Positions 12,818 through 17,425 of a DNA stretch of 17,425 nt are shown here, in pieces. The stretch is from Candidatus Woesearchaeota archaeon. Lineage in GTDB: Archaea > Nanobdellota > Nanobdellia > Woesearchaeales > GW2011-AR4. The stretch covers positions 2,899-20,323 of the forward strand of contig DUHN01000067.1 of NCBI GenBank assembly GCA_013330825.1, written 5' to 3'. Numbering within the stretch: position 1 is the first letter of the stretch; each line of letters opens with the position of its first letter. The notes below the pieces were generated by a model. The model was given only the letters and a program-made list of their open reading frames with translations, made no database searches and was not told the DNA's origin. The position numbers and the translations under genes were made by a program.

Positions 12818-12870
12818 CCAATGCGCCTCATCCCACCTCGTTCGTGACTTTGGTGTTGCCAAAGCATTGG
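12818..12870 (+). terminator. Inverted repeat after glmS
   Basis: CCAATGC (12818-12824) pairs with GCATTGG (12864-12870). Inside is a perfect hairpin CTTTGG-TGTTG-CCAAAG (12848-12864) that competes for the last base. It begins 1 nt after the stop codon. There is no long T tract, so it may act in mRNA 3'-end stability or termination, or be a small relative of the other structured elements. Confidence 0.45.
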
Positions 12871-12941
12871 AGGGCGCCAAGCATTCGCGGAGCATAATCA
12901 TTATCAATAGATAAACTCATTTGCTAAACAATACCCATAAA

Positions 12942-13421
12942 ATGATTGCCAGAAAAGCGACAGCGGAAGACGCGAAGGGCATCGCCAATGTCCTTAGGGC
13001 GAGCTACAATATCAGCGATGAGCAGGAAGGCCTTTCTGTTTTTGAGTCGGAGGCAGGGAAAGGCCACCACTACCTTGTCGCGGAAGAGGATGGGAAGATC
13101 GTCGGCATCGTGACGTGGGTGCCGCACGGGCTGCCGAAGCACATGCTGGCGGAGCTGGACCGCATCGCGGTGCTGCCGGAGTTCAAGGGAAAAGGCGTCG
13201 CTGAGAAGCTGAAGGACGCGCTGATCGAGGATTGCCGGAACTGGTTCAGGGAAAGGGGGTCCAGGCTGAGAAAGCTCTACCTCCTGACGCACGAGGACAA
13301 TGCCCGTGCGCGGAAATTCTACGAGAAGATGGGCTTCGCGCACGAGACCACGTTGAAAGACCATTATTACGCCGGGAAGAAGGAGTGCGTGTACAGCATG
13401 TTTTTCGGCGGAAAGGGCTAA
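12942..13421 (+). CDS. GNAT-family N-acetyltransferase
   Basis: 159 aa. IARKATAEDAKGIANVL is the usual N-terminal strand-helix. The acetyl-CoA loop is LDRIAVLPEFKGKGVAEKLKDALI (pattern xxGxGxA), and LYLLTHEDNARARKFYEKMGF is motif B (N..A..FYEK.GF). Target unknown; general members acetylate small amines or protein N-termini. Start: the ATG at 12942 matches the domain start; the TTG at 12921 adds only seven unlikely residues. It is convergent with the MBL gene, with structured element B between. Confidence 0.88.
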   Translation: MIARKATAEDAKGIANVLRASYNISDEQEGLSVFESEAGKGHHYLVAEEDGKIVGIVTWVPHGLPKHMLAELDRIAVLPEFKGKGVAEKLKDALIEDCRNWFRERGSRLRKLYLLTHEDNARARKFYEKMGFAHETTLKDHYYAGKKECVYSMFFGGKG

Positions 13422-13436
13422 AGGTCATTCAAGTCT

Positions 13437-13628
13437 GGGAGAACGCCTTGCTGCGCAGGGTGGCACGCGGAAACACGTTTCCGGTGCCCATCGCCTTGCT
13501 CCGGGCATTGGGCTCGCTTTGGCATTCGTAATTGAAAAGTCGACATCTCCGGAGGAACCATCCCTCTGTCTCACCGTTTTCCTAACCGCAAGACGCTCGC
13601 AACAAGACGCCACCCTTGGCGTTCTCCC
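13437..13628 (+). repeat. Structured intergenic element, copy B
   Basis: The outer arms GGGAGAACGCC (13437-13447) and GGCGTTCTCCC (13618-13628) pair over 11 bp. After a 5' bulge identical to that in copy A, AGGGTGGC (13457-13464) pairs with GCCACCCT (13609-13616). Next comes a hairpin CGGAAA-CACG-TTTCCG (13468-13483), extended by GCAC/GTGC. Motifs GGCTCGCTT (13511-13519) and CGCTCGCAACAA (13594-13605) match copies A and C. The tail TTATCTTAACG matches copy A at nearly every base. It starts 15 nt after the GNAT stop. Nothing else is seen in 13422-13670. Confidence 0.7.
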
Positions 13629-13670
13629 TTATCTTAACGGTCTTAAAAGGTCAAGGGAAGAGGCGGGGAG

Positions 13671-14294
13671 TCAAAGCCGCTCCCCGAAGAAGTCCTCCTT
13701 TGTTCCCGATGATAGGAAGGGATTGTGCTTCTTCTCATGCCCAAAGGGGGAGGAAGGGGTGTCGCCGTAATCATGCCCGGGAAATATCTCGATGCCGTCG
13801 TCCATCTTCCTGAGCTTCTGCATGGTCTGCCACATCTGCTCCGGGTCGCTGCCCGGCAGATCGACGCGGCCGCAGCCGCCGACGAAAAGGGTGTCACCGG
13901 TGATCATCTTCCTGCCGTGGAGCAGGCAGATGCTGCCCGGCGTGTGGCCCGGGGTATGGATGACCTTCATCTTCAGGCCGCCGATGGGGATGGAGTCATT
14001 GTCCTTGACCAGCACAATAGCAGTAGAGTATCTCTTTGCGTCAAATGGTTCGTCTTCATGGATGACAACTTCCGCCTTGGTCTTGTCCACCATCTCCTGC
14101 AATGCCTTGACGTGGTCATAGTGGGCGTGGGTGAGGATTATCTTTTTGATGAGCAGGCCGTGTCGCTTTGCGGCGGACAGCAGCGTATCGGCGTCCCATC
14201 CCGGATCGACAATAGCCCCTTCCTTCGTCTTCCCGTCCCCCAGGACATAGCCAAAGTTCTGCATCGGGCCGATGGGGATTTGCTCAAGGATCAT
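13671..14294 (-). CDS. MBL-fold hydrolase, glyoxalase II-like
   Basis: 207 aa from the chosen ATG. Metal-binding motifs: THAHYDH (HxHxDH), HTPGHTPGS, GDTLFVGGCGRVDLPGSDPEQMW and FPGHDYG, the full glyoxalase II / persulfide-dioxygenase-type set for a two-metal or one-iron centre. Family reactions are thioester hydrolysis or sulfur transfer; which applies is not decided by these motifs. The shorter start is preferred to the upstream one at 14378 because the ATG overlaps the TrmI stop as ATGA, the usual sign of coupled translation, and the fold begins at MILEQIPIG. Confidence 0.92.
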   Translation of the reverse strand: MILEQIPIGPMQNFGYVLGDGKTKEGAIVDPGWDADTLLSAAKRHGLLIKKIILTHAHYDHVKALQEMVDKTKAEVVIHEDEPFDAKRYSTAIVLVKDNDSIPIGGLKMKVIHTPGHTPGSICLLHGRKMITGDTLFVGGCGRVDLPGSDPEQMWQTMQKLRKMDDGIEIFPGHDYGDTPSSPFGHEKKHNPFLSSGTKEDFFGERL

Positions 14295-15031
14295 TGCAAT
14301 TTTCTCGCGATGGTGATGAAGCCGGAATGGCCGATTGCCGCGGTCACCGGGCGCACCTTCCTGCCGGAGATCTCCCACTCGCGCTCGATGATCTCAAAGG
14401 TCTTGATGTGGGCGAAACGTGGATTGTCCAGGACGGCATTGGTGAAATCCGCCGTCTGGGTGATGGACGGGCTGTACGACACCAGGAAACCGCCTGCCTT
14501 CAATGCGGCAGCGGCGTGCGGCAGCGCTTTCCAGGGCTCCGGCACGTCCAATGTTATCGTATCGACATCTTCCTCATCGATCCCCCCATAGATGTCCTTG
14601 TTCTTGACGGTGATGTTGTCCAGCTGCAAAAACGCGATGTTTTCCCCGACAATAGCGATGAAATCGTCCCTGATATCATACGTGACGACTTCTTTGGCCA
14701 AGTGGGCGAGGAAGCATGCCAACGCGCCCGTGCCTGCGCCGGCATCCACGACCCTGCTGCCCTTCCCGATGCCGGTCTCCGCGACAATGGCCGCGATGTC
14801 CTTGAGCGGGATGATCTGCGCCCCCCGCTTTATCCTTGAATAAAGGTCGCGGAAAAAAGGGGAATAGAGGAACATCTCCTTTCCGGTGTTGGTGGGCAGC
14901 CTGGTTCCGTCTTTTGCGGCGGCGATGTCCTCTTTCCTCACCGCGCCGAACTGGGAATGGCAGTCCTCATCGCCCCGGATGAAGAATCTCCTGCCTTCCT
15001 TGGTCATGAGGACTTTGGTGATGCGCTCCAT
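14291..15031 (-). CDS. trmI: tRNA (adenine-N1) methyltransferase, TrmI type
   Basis: 246 aa. Methylates N1 of A57/A58 in the T loop of tRNA using SAM; the family works as a tetramer. The N-terminal beta domain has FFIRGDEDCHSQFGAVRKEDI. The Rossmann domain has VVDAGAGTGALACFLAHLA (motif I), VVTYDIRDDF (acidic residue for SAM ribose), and TITLDVPEPWKAL (family LDLPxPW, active site). The C-terminal REWEISGRKVRPVTAAIGHSGFI is typical. First gene of a unit with the MBL protein (4-nt ATGA overlap). A TTTTTTAAA box about 25 bp upstream (15053-15061) gives a leaderless start. Confidence 0.95.
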   Translation of the reverse strand: MERITKVLMTKEGRRFFIRGDEDCHSQFGAVRKEDIAAAKDGTRLPTNTGKEMFLYSPFFRDLYSRIKRGAQIIPLKDIAAIVAETGIGKGSRVVDAGAGTGALACFLAHLAKEVVTYDIRDDFIAIVGENIAFLQLDNITVKNKDIYGGIDEEDVDTITLDVPEPWKALPHAAAALKAGGFLVSYSPSITQTADFTNAVLDNPRFAHIKTFEIIEREWEISGRKVRPVTAAIGHSGFITIARKLQ

Positions 15032-15052
15032 GAAGGGAGGGGAGGGACCTGC

Positions 15053-15062
15053 CGTTTAAAAA
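15053..15062 (-). promoter_or_regulatory. TATA box for the trmI operon
   Basis: On the minus strand a CTTTTTTAAA run lies about 25 bp upstream of the ATG at 15031. Confidence 0.6.
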
Positions 15063-15157
15063 AGTGCGTGCCGTGGCAAGAAATGAGGGCGTTGATGGTC
15101 GCCAGAACAGGGAACAATGGCGATAGGCGCGAAAAGAAGGGAGGTGACCAATAGCGG

Positions 15158-15193
15158 ATAAAAAATGACAAAAAAATAAAAGAAAGGCAAAAT
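15158..15193 (-). terminator. T-rich terminator after the Cys-rich membrane protein
   Basis: Read on the minus strand this is a series of T runs (TTTTG, CTTTCTTTTATTTTTTTG, CATTTTTT) starting about 11 nt after the stop codon at 15204. Oligo-T runs are the usual archaeal termination signal. The rest of 15032-15203 holds no gene I can support. Confidence 0.55.
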
Positions 15194-15203
15194 CAGGATG
15201 GGC

Positions 15204-15428
15204 TTAGCGCTTCTTCCTCGCAGCTTTCGGTGCAGGCGCCTCGCACGCCGCCTTGTTGCAGGGGCAGCAGGGCATGATCAGCTTCAGGACACCGGCAAGC
15301 ACCAGTAACGCGCCAACCAGCAGCCACCAGTTGACGAAGTTCCACCAGTAGTTGGCCAGCACGACCGCGCCCACCACAATCAACTGCATTGCCTTACATT
15401 TCGGACAATATTCTTCACAGCAAGACAT
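15204..15428 (-). CDS. Small Cys-rich membrane protein, 74 aa
   Basis: The N-terminus MSCCEEYCPKCK has four Cys in a CC-x3-C-x2-C pattern. Two hydrophobic spans follow (about 15-28 and 33-52, joined by a Trp-rich turn), then PCCPCNKAACEA with four more Cys and a basic tail. Both termini would lie on the same side and could share a metal or Fe-S site. A good Shine-Dalgarno (AAGGTGAT) precedes the ATG, and a TTTATAAATAG box lies near 15490-15499, giving a leader of about 40 nt. I do not recognise the family. Confidence 0.7.
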   Translation of the reverse strand: MSCCEEYCPKCKAMQLIVVGAVVLANYWWNFVNWWLLVGALLVLAGVLKLIMPCCPCNKAACEAPAPKAARKKR

Positions 15429-15489
15429 TGGTCATCACCTTTTTTGGTTGTTATCATTTATGTGGATGAATGTCTTTCTGGGATGTTTC

Positions 15490-15499
15490 TATTTATAAA
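15490..15499 (-). promoter_or_regulatory. TATA box for the Cys-rich membrane protein gene
   Basis: TTTATAAATAG on the minus strand predicts a start near 15467. The downstream leader carries the Shine-Dalgarno AGGTGA. Confidence 0.55.
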
Positions 15500-15522
15500 C
15501 TTTACGGTTTTTGTCGAGGAGA

Positions 15523-15541
15523 GTTTTAAAAGGATTAAAAC
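15523..15541. repeat. Perfect inverted repeat in a divergent intergenic region
   Basis: GTTTTAA-AAGGA-TTAAAAC lies between the membrane-protein promoter and the radical SAM gene. It is AT-rich and could be an operator. It occurs once, so it is not a CRISPR repeat. Confidence 0.45.
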
Positions 15542-15605
15542 CTGATGGGTAGGCAATCGTAGTTGAAATACTATAAGGACTACTAAAAAGTGCTAACATA
15601 GAAAA

Positions 15606-15615
15606 AATTTATAAG
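15606..15615 (+). promoter_or_regulatory. TATA box for the radical SAM gene
   Basis: AAAATTTATAAG lies about 27 bp upstream of the ATG at 15638, so the gene start looks intact although the gene is broken further on. Confidence 0.55.
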
Positions 15616-15637
15616 AGTGCCTTAATAAGCGCAGTAT

Positions 15638-16701
15638 ATGAGTTATATAACACGAATGATACCCAATACAGGTATTCTGGCAAGGGCTATAACAGAGGTG
15701 AATCCAAGACAAGTAATCTTTCATTCTTTGAATAACGTTCGCACCGATTTGTTTCAGCCTTCAAATACTTATGATGGAAGAAAGATGATTGTTCCAAATT
15801 CCATCTATATTGAGCCAACAATGATATGCAATAGGAGGTGTGATGGTTGCTATCCTGAAAAATTAGGGGGTAAAATCGCTTAACAGTACGAGATTGCACA
15901 ACAGGTTTATGACGTTTCATTGAAGTTTGGGGTGCATTACGCCGCTTGGATAGGTGGGGAACCCCTGGTGCCGAGCGCAAGGGATATAACGCTTGGAATT
16001 TCTGAAAGAAATCAGAAAGTGGCAACTATTATATGCACAAACGGGGATTTTGTGGACGAAAAGGCAGCGGATAGAATAGCATCCTCGCGCAGTATAGTAC
16101 CTTTCATCAGCATTGATGGCTTAAGGGACTTGCATGACAAGAGGAGGGGTGAGGGGTCGTATGATAATGCGCTAAAGGCAATGGGCCGCTTCAAAGAGAG
16201 AAAAGCAATGATTGGCTATTCTACGACGATAACTTCTGAAAATTTTCGTGAAGTTTCAAGCGAACGATTCATGGATGAGATGGTAAAAATAGCGCCTTCA
16301 TAGGATTTTACACTGTATTCATCTCAAACACGCCGCACAAGCTGCACCTCGCTGCCGAGCAGTTGACGGAGGCGATTAGCAACCTTGACAGATTATCCAA
16401 GGATATGCCTCTTTATGTGCTCTCAACAGACCACGGCAGATTAAGGGGTAAGGGAATAATCAAAGGAAAGCGGCTAATTGGAATAACAGTTGACCCATGG
16501 GGTGGAGTAAGGACTGAGAGGGGCGGGCCGATTAGGGATAGGATAACCCCTGAGAATGACTTGGAGCGGATAATAACAAGCGAAACAGTCCAAGGTATTT
16601 TCCGGAGTAAATCCAATGGAGAAGCTGATGCACCTTATGATAGTGGGAGAGCGGAACTTAGGGGAGCCGTCTTTACAGGTATAAAGGGCGCTTTAAAATA
16701 A
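15638..16701 (+). pseudogene. Radical SAM protein gene, broken by a stop and a frameshift
   Basis: The reading starts MSYITRMIPNTGIL. IEPTMICNRRCDGCYP carries the CxxxCxxC cluster motif (C64, C68, C71). A TAA at 15881-15883 interrupts the frame, but the same frame continues at once with QYEIAQQVYDVSLKFGVHYAAWIGGEPL (GGEP motif for SAM), ICTNGDF and FISIDGLRDLHDKRRGEGSYDNALKAM, all typical radical SAM barrel features. Around 16289-16302 the frame shifts: codons from 16300 read IGFYTVFISNTP and run to 16701. The joined product would be about 350 aa. Two lesions suggest decay or assembly error. The gene is AT-richer than its neighbours. Substrate unknown. Confidence 0.85.
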
Positions 16702-16715
16702 AAGAAAGGGAAAGG

Positions 16716-16807
16716 CGGGCCAGCGAGGATTCGAACCCCGGACCTACAGCTTAGAAGGCTCTAGCGTGCGGAAGCATGTCGCTCTATCCAAGCTGAGCTA
16801 CTGGCCC
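16716..16807 (-). tRNA. tRNA-Arg(TCT) with intron in the anticodon stem
   Basis: Minus-strand cloverleaf: acceptor GGGCCAG/CTGGCCC, discriminator G (16716), D stem GCTC/GAGC, T stem CGGGG/CCTCG with loop TTCGAAT. The anticodon stem closes only when 17 nt (16761-16777) are removed: ACAGC pairs with GCTGT around loop CTTCTAA, anticodon TCT at 16753-16755. The mature tRNA is 75 nt and lacks an encoded CCA. A TATA box (ATATTTAAAAAG, 16832-16843) lies about 30 bp upstream. Confidence 0.93.
16761..16777 (-). other. 17-nt tRNA-Arg intron at 28/29 with relaxed BHB
   Basis: Exon AGCG (positions 23-26) pairs with intron CGCT to give the 4-bp central helix. The bulges are AC|A and AG|A. The intron forms its own hairpin TGC-TTCC-GCA. 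The outer helix of a full BHB is missing, so this is the HBh' type. A cut one base later would give the same mature tRNA but no such helix. Confidence 0.85.
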
Positions 16808-16831
16808 ATAAGAGTGCAGCTAAGGAAAATT

Positions 16832-16843
16832 CTTTTTAAATAT
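16832..16843 (-). promoter_or_regulatory. TATA box for tRNA-Arg
   Basis: ATATTTAAAAAG on the minus strand predicts a start near 16812, giving a 5' leader of about 5 nt. Confidence 0.65.
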
Positions 16844-16862
16844 GTTGATTGGGACAGGGGAA

Positions 16863-16944
16863 AGCGGGCTTGGCTTCGTTGCGCCCGCTCCGCGCGCAAT
16901 AATTTGGCGCGCTGCAATGCGCGCAATCTTCTGATGGAAGAATC
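16863..16944. repeat. GC-rich structured stretch between the small Cys-rich gene and tRNA-Arg
   Basis: AGCGGGC (16863-16869) pairs with GCCCGCT (16883-16889). Then come three GCGCGC palindromes near 16892, 16907 and 16919, and a small TCTTC/GAAGA hairpin (16928-16942). It is the 3' flank of the minus-strand 53-aa gene. None of the conserved motifs of copies A-C is present. Confidence 0.45.
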
Positions 16945-16975
16945 AGGTGAAAGGCAACCGAACCAGCTTAACGGC

Positions 16976-17137
16976 TCAACCTTTGGGCTCCCAGCTATTG
17001 GCCCACATGGTGCAGTGCTTCTTGCCCTCCCAATAGTACCAGCAGTCCTTGCCGAAGCTTGCCCACATCACGCAGCCCTTGCAGCACTTCGGCGCGCCTT
17101 TCCACGGGTCCTGCTGTTCCTGGGCTTTTTGTGACAT
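16976..17137 (-). CDS. 53-aa Cys/Trp-rich protein
   Basis: Starts MSQKAQEQQDPWKGAPKCC and ends WANSWEPKG. It contains CCKGC, a lone Cys in GKDCWYYW, and HC in KKHCTMW: five Cys, one His and five Trp in 53 residues. The C-C-x2-C ... C ... H-C layout suggests a small metal-binding (zinc or Fe-S) module. There is no signal peptide or membrane span. The start ATG lies at the edge of a tandem 12-bp repeat with TATA-like content (TCATATACTCAT twice), so the transcript may be leaderless. Codon use is GC-rich like the neighbours, which supports a real gene. Family not recognised. Confidence 0.65.
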   Translation of the reverse strand: MSQKAQEQQDPWKGAPKCCKGCVMWASFGKDCWYYWEGKKHCTMWANSWEPKG

Positions 17138-17159
17138 GAGTATATGAATGAGTATATGA
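17136..17159. repeat. Tandem 12-bp direct repeat at the start of the 53-aa gene
   Basis: ATGAGTATATGA occurs twice in a row on the plus strand. On the minus strand it reads TCATATACTCAT twice and the last copy overlaps the ATG. It contains TATA-like sequence and may be the promoter. Confidence 0.6.
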
Positions 17160-17163
17160 AAGT

Positions 17164-17186
17164 CGCTCGCGAAATTGGTGCTGCCC
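17164..17186 (+). repeat. Half copy of the structured element (right end only)
   Basis: CGCTCGCGA, 4 nt, then GGTGCTGCCC: the same motif order and spacing as the right end of copy C (4641-4662), with TTGGTGCTGCCC identical over 12 bases. No matching left arm GGGCAGCACC on the plus strand is found in 16808-17163, so it is a lone end. Read on the minus strand, it lies 32 nt past the stop codon of the gene at 17219. Confidence 0.6.
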
Positions 17187-17218
17187 GTTATGTTGGCGTA
17201 TGAATGCCGTGTTATGTT

Positions 17219-17425
17219 CTAGTCAAGGAAGTCCTGCCTTTTAATCTTTTCCGGCAGATACGTGTCCGAGATGAAGGTGATGCCGCGGCTGGAGAGGGAC
17301 TGGATCTCCACTTTCGCGCCGTTCCTCTTCATGGCGGTGAATTCCTTCTGCCAGGGCTTGTTGTTCTTGAACCAGTCGTAGTCCATGATCTGCTTCAGGC
17401 GTGTGTTGTCCACGTCCTTGAAGGT
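17219..17425 (-). CDS. C-terminal part of an unrecognised protein, cut by the window end
   Basis: The frame is open from the window edge to TAG at 17219-17221, giving 68 residues (beginning TFKDVDNTRLKQIMDYDWF, ending KIKRQDFLD). A GTG inside the frame could be called a start, but the frame continues upstream in good GC-rich codons, so it is more likely a 3' fragment. It is a mixed charged soluble sequence with no cysteines and no motif I recognise. Confidence 0.6.
   Translation of the reverse strand, partial: TFKDVDNTRLKQIMDYDWFKNNKPWQKEFTAMKRNGAKVEIQSLSSRGITFISDTYLPEKIKRQDFLD

Noticed and set aside
15523..15541. GTTTTAA/TTAAAAC repeat as a CRISPR repeat
   Set aside because: It occurs once in the window and no spacer-repeat array follows.
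15881..15883. TAA in the radical SAM gene as a recoded sense codon
   Set aside because: Other genes here (for example the MFS and ArsR-like genes) end in TAA, and the same gene has a second, unrelated frameshift, so decay or error is simpler.

Overview
The window looks like archaeal chromosome, most likely from a small-genome (DPANN-type) archaeon, although the lineage cannot be fixed from sequence alone. The evidence is an archaeal ABCE1/Rli1, a DUF99 protein, a TrmI-type tRNA methyltransferase, two tRNA genes with bulge-helix-bulge (BHB) introns, and TTTAAA/TATATA-type boxes about 25-30 bp upstream of many start codons, which implies leaderless transcripts. Most genes are GC-rich. Positions 1-930 and the broken radical SAM gene near the right end are visibly AT-richer.

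Layout. 1-930 (minus): an AT-rich two-gene unit, an ArsR-type repressor followed by a secreted Met-rich SHOCT membrane protein, behind a promoter with a palindromic operator. 938-3800 (plus): a Tat-exported polysaccharide deacetylase, structured element A, and a 14-TM drug-exporter-type MFS protein. 3800-4489: a minus-strand zinc-ribbon gene running directly into an intron-containing tRNA-Thr(CGT), divergent from a plus-strand SnoaL/NTF2-like gene, with one TATA element between them. 4510-8038 (plus): structured element C, ABCE1, and a diverged MidA/DUF185-like methyltransferase. 8041-9690 (minus): DUF99, element D, and a winged-helix protein with an S-layer-like region and an EF-hand loop. 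9799-12816 (plus): a Tic20/DUF4870-like membrane protein, a DEDDy exonuclease, a candidate small RNA, and GlmS. 12942-13421 (plus): a GNAT acetyltransferase, then element B. 13671-15428 (minus): a metallo-beta-lactamase hydrolase overlapping TrmI, and a Cys-rich small membrane protein. 15638-16701 (plus): a radical SAM gene broken by a stop and a frameshift. 16716-17425 (minus): tRNA-Arg(TCT) with a non-canonical intron, a 53-aa Cys/Trp-rich protein, and a gene cut by the window end.

Three observations stand out. (1) A family of about 150-190 bp structured elements (A, B, C, plus a half copy near 17180) has matching end stems, conserved CTCGC/CGCTCG motifs inside the stems, and variable internal hairpins. 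Each full copy starts about 15-24 nt after a stop codon. (2) The ABCE1 iron-sulfur domain has lost exactly the four cysteines expected to hold one [4Fe-4S] cluster and kept the four expected for the other. (3) The tRNA-Arg gene has a 17-nt intron inside the anticodon stem (28/29) with a relaxed BHB, which predicts a broad-specificity splicing endonuclease. The proteins are mostly unrelated housekeeping and envelope functions: translation and tRNA (ABCE1, TrmI, tRNAs), amino-sugar and surface metabolism (GlmS, deacetylase, S-layer-like protein), and transport.
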